Shown here in pieces: positions 1-8,339 of a stretch of 64,000 nt of DNA (position 1 is the first letter of the stretch; each line of letters opens with the position of its first letter). The position numbers and the translations under genes were made by a program. Origin of the DNA: JAXGMV01 sp040768445. Its GTDB lineage: Bacteria; Chloroflexota; Anaerolineae; Anaerolineales; Anaerolineaceae. Location: contig JAXGMV010000001.1 of the NCBI GenBank assembly GCA_040768445.1, forward strand, positions 2,480,001-2,544,000, given 5' to 3'. The notes beneath the pieces are model-generated. The model was not told the DNA's origin. It was given only the letters and a program-made list of their open reading frames with translations, and ran no database searches.

Positions 1-478
1 AACCAGCGATACAAAGGGGTTGTTCACAATTCAATATCCGGAGGAAAAATTACCTGTTCCGGAAGAATTTCGCTACTTACCGTTTCTGGTTTATGATATT
101 GACGACGAGGGTAACAAGCAGATCAGATGCACTGCCTGCGGTATTTGTGCTAAAGTCTGTCCTCCCCAGTGTATATGGATTACAAGGGCAGTAAACCCTG
201 CAACTGGGCGTCCAATGCCCAACCCGACAATCTATAACATTGACGTTGATATTTGCATGAGCTGTGGTTTTTGCGCAGAATTTTGCCCATTTGACGCGAT
301 AAAAATGGATCATGATTACGAAATTACGTCGTATGATCGTTTCGCAGATAATATTTACACGCTTGAGAAGTTATTAAAACCTGCCTCGTATTACAAACAA
401 ATTCGTCCCAAGAATTTCGCAATAGAAGAGGCGATAAAGGCAGAAAAATTGGCTGCCAAAGCGGCGAAACAAGCATAG
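1..478 (+). CDS. nuoI: NADH-quinone oxidoreductase subunit I-like 8Fe ferredoxin, 5' end missing
   Basis: This is an electron-carrying subunit of complex I, relaying electrons between iron-sulfur clusters at the membrane arm junction. Two [4Fe-4S] motifs are visible. Counting from the TTG at 20, they are C37, C40, C43, C47 followed by Pro, and C79, C82, C85, C89 followed by Pro. The leading segment (Phe-Thr-Ile-Gln-Tyr-Pro then a Pro-Val-Pro-Glu stretch) is typical of NuoI. The frame stays open to the window edge, so the TTG at 20 is probably internal and the true N-terminus lies upstream, presumably after other nuo genes. The C-terminus ends in an Ala/Lys-rich helix. A small CxxC gene follows 3 bases later. 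Confidence 0.85.
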   Translation, partial: TSDTKGLFTIQYPEEKLPVPEEFRYLPFLVYDIDDEGNKQIRCTACGICAKVCPPQCIWITRAVNPATGRPMPNPTIYNIDVDICMSCGFCAEFCPFDAIKMDHDYEITSYDRFADNIYTLEKLLKPASYYKQIRPKNFAIEEAIKAEKLAAKAAKQA

Positions 479-481
479 TTT

Positions 482-826
482 ATGTACAATACAGACACCG
501 AACTGTTATTTCCTTTAAGGGTGATATCAAAACTTCAAAAAAGCAGAGGGGAGGTATGGAATGGTTTTATCCTTGAACTTACCTCCCCAAAGAGCGACTT
601 TTTGGCTCAATTGTCTTTTGTGTATCTAATGGTCAGGCTTGGTGGATGTATTTCATGCAATACCGGCTCGTTTAGGGCAATGAGGGGATGTACACAATGT
701 GCATTGCAGACAATTCGACGTTTTCGAGGTACTGATGAGGACCTGATCGAACAATACAACCAGGCAAAAAGTGATGTGCTTCGTTTAGCAAAAAGGCAAA
801 ATATCAACCCCAATCAGTTTGAATAA
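482..826 (+). CDS. small conserved-looking CxxC protein following nuoI
   Basis: The gene encodes 114 residues of unknown function. The central part contains Gly-Gly-Cys-Ile-Ser-Cys-Asn and, about 15 residues on, Gly-Cys-Thr-Gln-Cys-Ala. These two CxxC pairs could bind zinc or an iron-sulfur cluster. A basic segment (Ile-Arg-Arg-Phe-Arg) and an acidic C-terminal helix follow. No signal peptide or membrane segment is visible. It starts 3 bases after the nuoI stop, so it is almost certainly co-transcribed with it. No clear Shine-Dalgarno precedes the ATG, so translational coupling is likely. A redox or assembly role linked to complex I is only an inference from position. Confidence 0.6.
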   Translation: MYNTDTELLFPLRVISKLQKSRGEVWNGFILELTSPKSDFLAQLSFVYLMVRLGGCISCNTGSFRAMRGCTQCALQTIRRFRGTDEDLIEQYNQAKSDVLRLAKRQNINPNQFE

Positions 827-879
827 ATAATAGATTATAATGTTTGTTCTTTAAGTTAGTGCGAAGAACAGTGAGTGGT

Positions 880-1707
880 ATGGAAAAGAAAGAAATAAAA
901 AATGTAGTTGGTGTCAGATTCAACGATGTTGGAAAAATTTATCATTTTAATTCGTCAGGCATTGATGATTTAAATTTGAATGATCCGGTAATTGTGGAAA
1001 CGAGCCGCGGATGCCAGATAGGATTTATTGCGTTATTTGCTGACCCTGAAACTGTAGAAGATATATCCGGCATAAAACCCATTGAGAGAAAAGCTACGCC
1101 GCAGGACTTAATACTGCATCAATCCTGGATACAAAAAGAAGAACAGGCATTACGCTACATTCAGCAAAAAGCTGCGGAGATGAAATTTAATAATATTAAG
1201 ATCATCTCTGCTGAATATAGTTTTGATGGCAAAAAATTGACTGTATCGTTTAGTTCAGAATCTGATGAAAAAGTTGATCTCAAGCGGCTGAGGCAGGCGG
1301 TTAGTAGAAAATTCTCACCAACCCAGGTTGATATCAGGCAAATTGGACCCAGGGATATGGCAAAGCAAATTGGCGGAATGGGTGCATGCGGTTTAGACAA
1401 ACGGTGCTGCTGTAAATTCTTGACTGAATTCAGTTCCATTTCGATCAGAATGGCAAAAGAACAAAATATTTCACTAACACCTACCGAAATTACTGGTATC
1501 TGTGGGCGGTTAAGATGCTGCCTCATCTATGAGTATGATCAGTATGTTTGTTCACGAAAGAAATTGCCAAAAAAGAATAAAATTGTCAAAACACCGGTTG
1601 GTGAATGCAGGGTGATTGATGTGTTACCACTAAAAGAAGCTGTGATTGTTGAAACACCTGACAATCAAAGAAAAGAATTTTCTTTAGATCAAATTCTATT
1701 TGAATAA
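880..1707 (+). CDS. ricT: PSP1 C-terminal domain protein (RicT/YaaT family)
   Basis: In Bacillus the homologue YaaT/RicT forms a complex with YlbF and YmcA that binds iron-sulfur clusters and affects RNase Y-dependent mRNA maturation. The protein has the family's long PSP1 region and the signature cysteine clusters: Cys-Gly-Leu-Asp-Lys-Arg-Cys-Cys-Cys about two thirds along, then Cys-Gly-Arg-Leu-Arg-Cys-Cys some 40 residues later, separated by a Met-Ala-Lys-x-Gln-Asn block. The frame is open back to a TTG at 844, but the ATG at 880 gives a more normal N-terminus (Met-Glu-Lys-Lys); a GTG at 871 is an alternative. There is no strong ribosome site for any of the three. YlbF and YmcA partners are not in the window. 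Confidence 0.8.
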   Translation: MEKKEIKNVVGVRFNDVGKIYHFNSSGIDDLNLNDPVIVETSRGCQIGFIALFADPETVEDISGIKPIERKATPQDLILHQSWIQKEEQALRYIQQKAAEMKFNNIKIISAEYSFDGKKLTVSFSSESDEKVDLKRLRQAVSRKFSPTQVDIRQIGPRDMAKQIGGMGACGLDKRCCCKFLTEFSSISIRMAKEQNISLTPTEITGICGRLRCCLIYEYDQYVCSRKKLPKKNKIVKTPVGECRVIDVLPLKEAVIVETPDNQRKEFSLDQILFE

Positions 1708-1829
1708 AAACTAATAATCCTTACATTTTAAGATTTGGGTTTGTGTTGTTGATGTGATATTTGTATCAATTAATAGGACTAAATTACTAATTGACAAGAA
1801 ATATTTAGCTGTTATCATTAAATAAATCG

Positions 1830-1880
1830 GATGAATAATATATTATGAATCAAATAGTGGCAATTTATTATTTATTCATC
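1830..1880. promoter_or_regulatory. inverted repeat upstream of the GntR gene, candidate operator
   Basis: Between 1708 and 1891 there is a 184-base A+T-rich gap. It contains GATGAATAA at 1830-1838 and its exact reverse complement TTATTCATC at 1872-1880, just 11 bases before the GntR start codon. Such widely spaced arms before an autoregulated FadR-like gene suggest an operator or looping site. Function is inferred. Confidence 0.35.
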
Positions 1881-1891
1881 AGATTAATAAC

Positions 1892-2566
1892 ATGCTATCA
1901 AATTTTTTAGAGTATCTCTCTGATAATTATCCTGGTGAGGAAGATCAAATGCCTTCCTTATCAGAATTAAGTAAAGCGCTTGGTATAAGCTTATCAACAC
2001 TCAGAGAACAGTTAGAGGTCGCACGAGTTTTGGGATTTATTGAGATAAAACCTCGTGCAGGTATGCGAACACTGCCATACAATTTTTCGAACACCGTAAA
2101 GCTTTCGACTTGTTATGGCATAAAAAGAACCCCCTCTTTATTCAAACAATATACATCACTTCGAAATCACCTTGAGTTATCTTACTGGTATGAAGCCGCT
2201 CGATTAATTGACAATACAGATATCTCTGAGATGTACGCTTTGGTTTCAACAGCAAAAAAGAAACTTTTGTGCATTCCCATTGAATTGCCTGCTTGCGAGC
2301 ACAGGCGGTTGCACATGCTTGTATATTCAAAACTTCAAAATCCATTCGTAATTGGATTATTAGAAACTTACTGGGATTTATTTGAACAATTTGGATATTT
2401 ACAAACACCTGAAATTGATTATTTAGAAAAGGTTTGGTTATATCATGGGAAAATTGTTGATGCAGTTGCTAATAATGATTTAGCATTGGGTTATAACCTC
2501 ATGCGCGAACATATGGATTTGTTCAACCAAAGAACAACTAACAGTAACGCACAATCTTTTGAATAG
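1892..2566 (+). CDS. GntR family (FadR/FCD-type) transcriptional regulator
   Basis: The gene encodes a 224-residue DNA-binding regulator. The N-terminal third is a winged helix-turn-helix (Leu-Ser-Glu-Leu-Ser-Lys-Ala-Leu-Gly-Ile-Ser-x-Ser-Thr-Leu-Arg-Glu-Gln-Leu, then a wing ending in Lys-Pro-Arg-Ala-Gly-Met). The remainder is a helical ligand domain resembling FCD, with His-Arg-Arg-Leu-His, Tyr-His-Gly-Lys-Ile and a terminal Met-Arg-Glu-His that fits the family's metal-ligand helix. It lies 24 bases upstream of korA on the same strand, so it most likely controls korAB and itself. The effector is unknown; a 2-oxoacid or acyl-CoA is a reasonable guess. No clear Shine-Dalgarno precedes the ATG. 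Confidence 0.75.
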   Translation: MLSNFLEYLSDNYPGEEDQMPSLSELSKALGISLSTLREQLEVARVLGFIEIKPRAGMRTLPYNFSNTVKLSTCYGIKRTPSLFKQYTSLRNHLELSYWYEAARLIDNTDISEMYALVSTAKKKLLCIPIELPACEHRRLHMLVYSKLQNPFVIGLLETYWDLFEQFGYLQTPEIDYLEKVWLYHGKIVDAVANNDLALGYNLMREHMDLFNQRTTNSNAQSFE

Positions 2567-2590
2567 TATTTCTAACAATAAGGAGACAAA

Positions 2591-4435
2591 ATGGCAGAGG
2601 ATACACCATCGCAAAAAGAAGTGAATGTTTCTCGAGAGAAAATTATCAATGATTTTTCTATCACTTTTGGCACAATAAATGGTTCTGGCAGCGCTACTTC
2701 TAACCAGACCATTCTTAGGGCGCTGTACAAAATGGGCATACCTGCATCCGGGAAGAATATTTTTCCATCTAATATCCAGGGTATGCCTACCTGGTACACA
2801 ATTCGAATTTCCGAAAAGGGTTATTTTGCCAGGGTTGAACAGTCTGAAATTGTGGTAGCAATGAACCCGGTAACACTGGCAAAAGAGATGGAGTCTGTTT
2901 TGCCTGGTGGCGTGCTGTTTTATACAGACGATTTAACACTGCCTTTTGAAAGAGACGACATCACAGTTTACCCTATGGCCGTAAAAAAGATCATGAAGGA
3001 AAGTGATATCCCGAGTAACTTGAGGACGTACATTGCCAACATGGTTTATGTTGGTGTTGTCGCTCAGATGCTGAATATTAGCCTCGATGCTATTTATGAA
3101 GCGATTGATTTTAACTTCGGCGGTAAACAAAGTGCTGTTGATTCAAATTTTGCGGTAATCAAGAGAGCGGCAGAGTGGGCTGAGCAGAATTTGATCAAAA
3201 AAGACCCGTTCTATGTTTCACCTTTAGATAAAACACAAAATTGGATCATGGCTGATGGGAATACAGCCGGCGCATTAGGCTCGATTTTCGGCGGCGTACA
3301 ATTAACAGCCTGGTATCCAATTACACCTGCATCAAGTCTGGTAGAAGCATTGATCGAATATATGCCCAAGTATAGGGTTGAGCCTGAAACAGGAAAAAGC
3401 ACTTACGCCATTGTTCAGGCTGAGGATGAATTGTCTGCGATTGGTATGGCTGTAGGTGGTGGCTGGGCGGGATTACGGTCAATGACGTCCACCTCAGGAC
3501 CAGGGCTTAGTCTTATGGCTGAATACCTCGGCCTGGCATTTTTTGCTGAGGTGCCTCTTGTCATTTGGGATGTTCAACGTGTTGGGCCGAGTACGGGGCT
3601 GCCTACTCGCACAGCACAGGGAGACATTACACAAGCGCATTTTAGCAGCCACGGCGATCGACGATTTATTACACTGTTGCCATGTAGTGTTAATGAATGT
3701 TTCGAGTTTGGATGGAAAGCGTTAGATGTGGCCGAACGGTTTCAAACACCTGTGTTAGTAATGTCAGACCTCGATTTGGGTATGAATCATTGGATGACAC
3801 CTAAGTTTGTATATCCTGACAAGCCAATTGATCGCGGGAAGGTATTGTGGGAAGACGACCTCGCTAAGATTCTTGATGAACGCAACGGTGACTGGGGAAG
3901 GTACCTTGATATTGATGGTGACGGTATTCCTTACAGGACAATCCCTGGTAATCAGCACACAAAGAGCGGATACTTTGGTAGAGGTACAGGTCATGATGAA
4001 TATACCAAGTATTCAGAAGACCCAATTGTCTGGGAACGAGTATTAACTCGAATTATGAAGAAGTTTGATACTGCAAAGGACTACATCCCAGCACCAATAC
4101 TCGAGAAAGATTATCAATCCCGTGTTGGTATTATTGCATATGGATCAACTGACCCTGCAGTATCTGAAGCATGCGACATTCTTGCTGCGGATGGAAGATA
4201 CTATGACTATCTACGTTTGCGGGCTACACCTTTCACTAAAGAAGTAAAGACATTCCTTGAAAATCATGATGAGATATTTATTGTTGAAATGAATCATGAT
4301 GGTCAAATGAGACAGCTACTGCTTATGGAGTTCCCTGAATACGCAGTAAAAATTAAAAAAGCTGCAAGAAGCAACGGCATGCCATTCTCAGCAGCTAATG
4401 TCATTGAGTTGATTTCCAAAAAAGAGGAGAAATAA
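2591..4435 (+). CDS. korA: 2-oxoacid:ferredoxin oxidoreductase, fused gamma-alpha subunit
   Basis: This is the catalytic partner of the downstream beta subunit. Together they oxidatively decarboxylate a 2-oxoacid (probably 2-oxoglutarate) to acyl-CoA and reduce ferredoxin. The 614 residues comprise an N-terminal gamma domain (Phe-Gly-Thr-Ile-Asn-Gly-Ser-Gly-Ser start, about residues 25-210) and an alpha pyrimidine-binding domain (Tyr-Pro-Ile-Thr-Pro-Ala-Ser-Ser near 245, Thr-Ser-Thr-Ser-Gly-Pro-Gly near 300). This gamma-alpha fusion is the standard KorA arrangement. The ATG has a good AAGGAG site. It is 2 bases from korB, so the pair is co-expressed. Substrate choice among 2-oxoglutarate, pyruvate and branched-chain acids cannot be fixed from sequence. 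Confidence 0.9.
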   Translation: MAEDTPSQKEVNVSREKIINDFSITFGTINGSGSATSNQTILRALYKMGIPASGKNIFPSNIQGMPTWYTIRISEKGYFARVEQSEIVVAMNPVTLAKEMESVLPGGVLFYTDDLTLPFERDDITVYPMAVKKIMKESDIPSNLRTYIANMVYVGVVAQMLNISLDAIYEAIDFNFGGKQSAVDSNFAVIKRAAEWAEQNLIKKDPFYVSPLDKTQNWIMADGNTAGALGSIFGGVQLTAWYPITPASSLVEALIEYMPKYRVEPETGKSTYAIVQAEDELSAIGMAVGGGWAGLRSMTSTSGPGLSLMAEYLGLAFFAEVPLVIWDVQRVGPSTGLPTRTAQGDITQAHFSSHGDRRFITLLPCSVNECFEFGWKALDVAERFQTPVLVMSDLDLGMNHWMTPKFVYPDKPIDRGKVLWEDDLAKILDERNGDWGRYLDIDGDGIPYRTIPGNQHTKSGYFGRGTGHDEYTKYSEDPIVWERVLTRIMKKFDTAKDYIPAPILEKDYQSRVGIIAYGSTDPAVSEACDILAADGRYYDYLRLRATPFTKEVKTFLENHDEIFIVEMNHDGQMRQLLLMEFPEYAVKIKKAARSNGMPFSAANVIELISKKEEK

Positions 4436-4437
4436 TC

Positions 4438-5484
4438 ATGAGCGAACAGGCGACTGAAACAAGCTCATCTGTGAATTTTGCAGGACTTACCCGAAATGAT
4501 TATCGAGGTGCCGCGAGCACACTATGTCAGGGTTGTGGACATAACTCAATTGCCAGTCAGATCGTGGCGGCATGTTATGAATTGAACATAGTGCCTGAAA
4601 AATTATTAAAATTCAGCGGCATTGGTTGTTCAAGCAAAAGCCCAACATATTTTCTGCTTCGATCTTTTGGTTTTAATAGTTTGCATGGACGTATGCCTTC
4701 ACTGGCTACTGGTGCTTCTTTTGCTGACACATCGCTTAAGGTGTTTGCGGTCAGTGGTGATGGGGACACCGCCAGCATTGGTATGGGTCAGTTTAAGCAC
4801 GCTGTAAGACGTAATACACCTATGGTTTATGTTGTTGAAAACAATGGTGTATATGGTTTGACAAAAGGTCAATTCTCAGCGACTGCTGAACAAGGCTTAG
4901 AATTGAAAAAACAAGGCAGGACAAAATATCTGCCGGTTGACATCTGTATGGAAGCGTTAGCAGCTCATGCAACGTTTGTTGCCCGTACTTTTGCCGGAGA
5001 TCCTAAGCAGGTAAAAGAGCTTCTAAAGGCTGCGCTGAGTCACCATGGTATTGCAGTGATTGACATAATCAGCCCCTGTGTCACTTTCAATAACAAAGAG
5101 AGTTCAATGCATTCCTACTTCTTTGGCCGACAAAATGAAGAGCCCCTTCACAATATGACATTCATTCCAGCCAGAGATGAAATCACCATTGAAGACTATG
5201 AGCCAGGCACTGTGCAGAGTGTGAAATTACATGATGATTCAACGATTTTGCTGAAAAAGCTTGAAAAGGATTATGATCCTACCAGCAGATGGGAAGCATT
5301 CAAGGTGCTTGAAGAGGCTTACAGAAAAAATCAAATGATCACCGGATTAATCTATATTGATACCGATGAACCAGTACTTCATGATAAATTTAATTTAGTC
5401 GAGCGGCCACTAAACCGCTTGACCGAAAAAGATATTCGACCTTCTAAAGAGGTTCTTGAACAAGTAAATAAACTAATGTTCTAA
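4438..5484 (+). CDS. korB: 2-oxoacid:ferredoxin oxidoreductase beta subunit
   Basis: This is the thiamine-diphosphate binding subunit of the KorAB complex. Visible motifs are Cys-Gln-Gly-Cys-Gly-His (C30, C33) and Gly-Ile-Gly-Cys-Ser near residue 60, which supply cluster ligands. The TPP/Mg2+ signature Gly-Asp-Gly-Asp near 107 is completed by Asn-Asn-Gly-Val-Tyr-Gly-Leu-Thr-Lys-Gly-Gln. At 348 residues it is slightly longer than the usual 280-300 because of a C-terminal extension. The gene starts 2 bases after korA and ends at a strong hairpin terminator, so the operon is GntR regulator-korA-korB. Electrons would go to ferredoxin and possibly to the complex I whose NuoI lies upstream. Confidence 0.9.
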   Translation: MSEQATETSSSVNFAGLTRNDYRGAASTLCQGCGHNSIASQIVAACYELNIVPEKLLKFSGIGCSSKSPTYFLLRSFGFNSLHGRMPSLATGASFADTSLKVFAVSGDGDTASIGMGQFKHAVRRNTPMVYVVENNGVYGLTKGQFSATAEQGLELKKQGRTKYLPVDICMEALAAHATFVARTFAGDPKQVKELLKAALSHHGIAVIDIISPCVTFNNKESSMHSYFFGRQNEEPLHNMTFIPARDEITIEDYEPGTVQSVKLHDDSTILLKKLEKDYDPTSRWEAFKVLEEAYRKNQMITGLIYIDTDEPVLHDKFNLVERPLNRLTEKDIRPSKEVLEQVNKLMF

Positions 5485-5504
5485 AGGATTTTGAGATTGT
5501 CATT

Positions 5505-5541
5505 AAAAAATACTGGCGGTTTAAAGTCGCCAGTATTTTTT
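5505..5541. terminator. bidirectional rho-independent terminator between korB and pyk
   Basis: A perfect stem, AAAAAATACTGGCG at 5505-5518 and CGCCAGTATTTTTT at 5528-5541, encloses a 9-base loop. The A-run on one side and T-run on the other make it work in both directions. It sits in the short space between the convergent stops of korB (plus) and pyk (minus). Confidence 0.9.
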
Positions 5542-5542
5542 A

Positions 5543-7012
5543 TTAAACTAATGTGTGTAAGTAAAGAAAATTTGGTGGTCGAGCTTCGCCAAATGGATAG
5601 CCACAGACAATGATCACCTGGTCTCCCGGCTGTTGGAGGCCGGCAAGCTTCATATGCTGATCTACGGTTGCTATCATAGAATCAAGTGAAGAAGAAAAAT
5701 CAATTTTATGAGTTTCTATTCCCCACAATACACTCAGCTTATTTAGCGTGTAGGCATTTGGCGTAAAAGCCACCAGCGGAATCTCAGTTCGAGTTTGAGA
5801 TAACTGCTGAGCAGTCTTCCCGCTGACTGTAAAAATCAATATTTTGGAGACGTTGCTATCCAATGCTAATTCGCTGGCTGCCCTGGCGATTGATAATGAA
5901 TCTGTTTCATTTGGGTAAGTGGATGAAGGTTTATGAGGTTTCAACAACCTGGCAGATTGTTCTGTTTCAAGAATAATTGAAGACATTCTCTCAAGGGTTT
6001 CAACTGGATATTTACCAATGGCTGTTTCACCTGAAAGCATCAAGGCATCGGCGTTATCGAGCACTGCGTTAGCAACATCAGACGCTTCAGCTCTTGTAGG
6101 TATTAACATTGATGTCATAGAGTCAAGCATTTGAGTGGCAATGATGACAAATTTATTTCGTTGGTTTGCTTTTTCAACAATTAGTTTTTGGAAAACAGGC
6201 ACCTTATTGATAGATGTCTCAACTGCCAAATCACCTCTAGCAACCATAATGCCGTCTGCTATATCAATAATGCTGTCAATATTTGTTATTGCCTCAGGTT
6301 TTTCAATTTTAGCGATGATGTAAGGGTTGTAGTCCAGCTCTTTATTTAGTGAATTGATTTCTGAACGGACAGTTGATATCTCATCACTAGTGCGAATAAA
6401 TGACAGAGCAAACGCATCCACTTTTTTTGATAAACCAAAAGACAAATCTAAACGATCTTTTTCTGTGTAAGCTGATATTGATAAGGATGTATCTGGTAAG
6501 TTAATTCCTTTGTTTGAGGTTAGACTTCCTCCAACAATGACCTGGCCAATGGCATGATCATCAGCAGCTTGCGATATCTTTATCTCGATTTTTCCATCAT
6601 CAAGAAGTATTCGGTGACCTATGTCTAGGGACGAAAAGAAGCCGGGTATGCTTATAGGAATTGACTCTAATTCAACAGCAATTGTCGAAAGAGGTTTGTT
6701 TGAGGTAATATCCGAGAAGTATACTTCTGATCCAACAGATAGGAAAATACCATTAGCGGGCAGTGTACCTACTCTGAGCTTGGGGCCCTGCAAGTCAAAT
6801 AAAATCATAACAGGTATGAACAGTTCAGAAGAGATTTGCCTGATTAAATCAATTACTTCTCCATGTTCTTTTTGCGACCCATGAGAAAAATTCAAACGGG
6901 CAACATTCATGCCCGCTTGAATTAACTCCCGTAATTTCTGCTCACTTCGACTGGCAGGACCAATCGTTGCGACAATTTTAGCTTTCCTTTTCAGGAGATG
7001 ATTGCTAGACAT
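5543..7012 (-). CDS. pyk: pyruvate kinase
   Basis: This cytoplasmic glycolytic enzyme transfers phosphate from phosphoenolpyruvate to ADP. The N-terminus has Lys-Ile-Val-Ala-Thr-Ile-Gly-Pro-Ala, followed by Asn-Val-Ala-Arg-Leu-Asn-Phe-Ser-His-Gly. The active-site segments Ile-Ala-Lys-Ile-Glu-Lys, Val-Ala-Arg-Gly-Asp-Leu and Ala-Thr-Gln-Met-Leu-Asp-Ser-Met are present. A C-terminal allosteric domain completes 489 residues, slightly above the usual 470-480. It ends just before the shared terminator at 5505-5541. Its start overlaps the CoA-transferase stop by 8 bases, so it is the last gene of a minus-strand operon. ATP-forming PEP carboxykinase is encoded at 58.6-60.2 kb. Confidence 0.95.
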   Translation of the reverse strand: MSSNHLLKRKAKIVATIGPASRSEQKLRELIQAGMNVARLNFSHGSQKEHGEVIDLIRQISSELFIPVMILFDLQGPKLRVGTLPANGIFLSVGSEVYFSDITSNKPLSTIAVELESIPISIPGFFSSLDIGHRILLDDGKIEIKISQAADDHAIGQVIVGGSLTSNKGINLPDTSLSISAYTEKDRLDLSFGLSKKVDAFALSFIRTSDEISTVRSEINSLNKELDYNPYIIAKIEKPEAITNIDSIIDIADGIMVARGDLAVETSINKVPVFQKLIVEKANQRNKFVIIATQMLDSMTSMLIPTRAEASDVANAVLDNADALMLSGETAIGKYPVETLERMSSIILETEQSARLLKPHKPSSTYPNETDSLSIARAASELALDSNVSKILIFTVSGKTAQQLSQTRTEIPLVAFTPNAYTLNKLSVLWGIETHKIDFSSSLDSMIATVDQHMKLAGLQQPGDQVIIVCGYPFGEARPPNFLYLHTLV

Positions 7013-8315
7013 ATTTCATATCTTTTGCTTTAACAAATAATTCATCTCTAAATTGTGGGTGAGCGATGGAAATTAACAGCAGTGTGCGTTCACGGATTGA
7101 CTTACCGTACAAATTGACAGCTCCGTACTCAGTGACAACATAGTGAATTTGGTTGCGAGTTACAGTTATGCCAGCGCCAGTTTTTAATGTTGGCATAATT
7201 TTACTGATAAATTGTCCGTTCTTCAAGCGTGCAGAACTTGGCAATGCAATAATTGGAATTCCGCCTTTTGATCTCGATGAACCATAGATGAAGTCAAGTT
7301 GTCCACCTATGCCGCTGTAAAGTTTTGTTCCTATGCTATCAGCACATACCTGGCCGGTAAAATCAATCTCCATCGCAGAGTTAATAGCTACCATGCGATC
7401 GTTCTTAGCAATAACAAATGGATCGTTGACATACTCAGTACAGTGAAACTCAATCAGTGGGTTCTTATCGACCCAACTGTACAGTTCAGTGCTGCCGATC
7501 ACAAACCCGGCAATAATTTTCTCTTTATGTATAGACTTAGCTTTACCTGTGATATTGCCAGAATTGACCAGATCTATGATTCCGTCGGAAAATAATTCTG
7601 AGTGAATACCAAGGTCATTTTTGTTTTTTAAGTAACTAAGAACAGCATTTGGTATGCCACCAATTCCGAGCTGTAAAGTTGCGCCATCTGGGATTAATTC
7701 AGATATATTTTGACCAATTTTGTCGACAACTTCCTGTCCGTTTTCATTCTTCTGAGGAAGTTCAGCTAACTTGTAATCAACTTCAACGATGTAATCAAGA
7801 TCATCGACGTGTATTTTTGTATCACCAATAATGGTCGGCATTTGTGGATTTATCTCTGCAATAATGCATTTTGCAGATTCTGCAGCAGATTTTGTTAGCC
7901 CGGACTCAATACCAAATGTACAATACCCATCCTGGTCTGGTGGAGATAGATGAACAAGGGCAATATCAAGAGGAATCACCCCGCTGGAAAAAAGAACTGG
8001 AAACTCAGAAAGGAGAACCGGTGTAAAGTCAGCTCTTCCCTGGTTCACCGCTTCGCGAACATTGGCACTGATGAACAGCGAGTTAACTCTGATATGACCT
8101 TCCATCTCTGGCGCTACATACTCTGAACCTGCGACAAGCAGCGCATGATAAATGGTCAAGTCTTTCACCTCAGGCGCATAGGCTAATAAAGCCTCCAGCA
8201 ACATCCTGGGTGTTGAACAATTACCTGTCAGGAAAATTCGATTTCCTGATTGAATTTTCCTGACAGCTTCGTTTGCGTTTACGAGTTTATTCTGATATGA
8301 AGTTTTCCAATGCAT
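7005..8315 (-). CDS. acetyl-CoA hydrolase/transferase family CoA-transferase
   Basis: The protein moves CoA between acyl groups, for example acetyl-CoA with succinate, butyrate or 4-hydroxybutyrate. Its roughly 436 residues match the Cat/AbfT-type family. The two glycine-rich regions are visible (Leu-Gln-Leu-Gly-Ile-Gly-Gly-Ile-Pro-Asn), as is the likely catalytic glutamate in Gly-Ile-His-Ser-Glu-Leu-Phe-Ser-Asp-Gly. The frame is open to a TTG at 8327, but the ATG at 8315 is preferred. It overlaps pyk by 8 bases and follows ornithine aminotransferase by about 25. In an amino-acid fermenting cell it could salvage acyl-CoA energy. The exact acyl substrates are not readable from sequence. Confidence 0.85.
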   Translation of the reverse strand: MHWKTSYQNKLVNANEAVRKIQSGNRIFLTGNCSTPRMLLEALLAYAPEVKDLTIYHALLVAGSEYVAPEMEGHIRVNSLFISANVREAVNQGRADFTPVLLSEFPVLFSSGVIPLDIALVHLSPPDQDGYCTFGIESGLTKSAAESAKCIIAEINPQMPTIIGDTKIHVDDLDYIVEVDYKLAELPQKNENGQEVVDKIGQNISELIPDGATLQLGIGGIPNAVLSYLKNKNDLGIHSELFSDGIIDLVNSGNITGKAKSIHKEKIIAGFVIGSTELYSWVDKNPLIEFHCTEYVNDPFVIAKNDRMVAINSAMEIDFTGQVCADSIGTKLYSGIGGQLDFIYGSSRSKGGIPIIALPSSARLKNGQFISKIMPTLKTGAGITVTRNQIHYVVTEYGAVNLYGKSIRERTLLLISIAHPQFRDELFVKAKDMKYV

Positions 8316-8339
8316 ACAACAACTCAATGACTTGTGATA

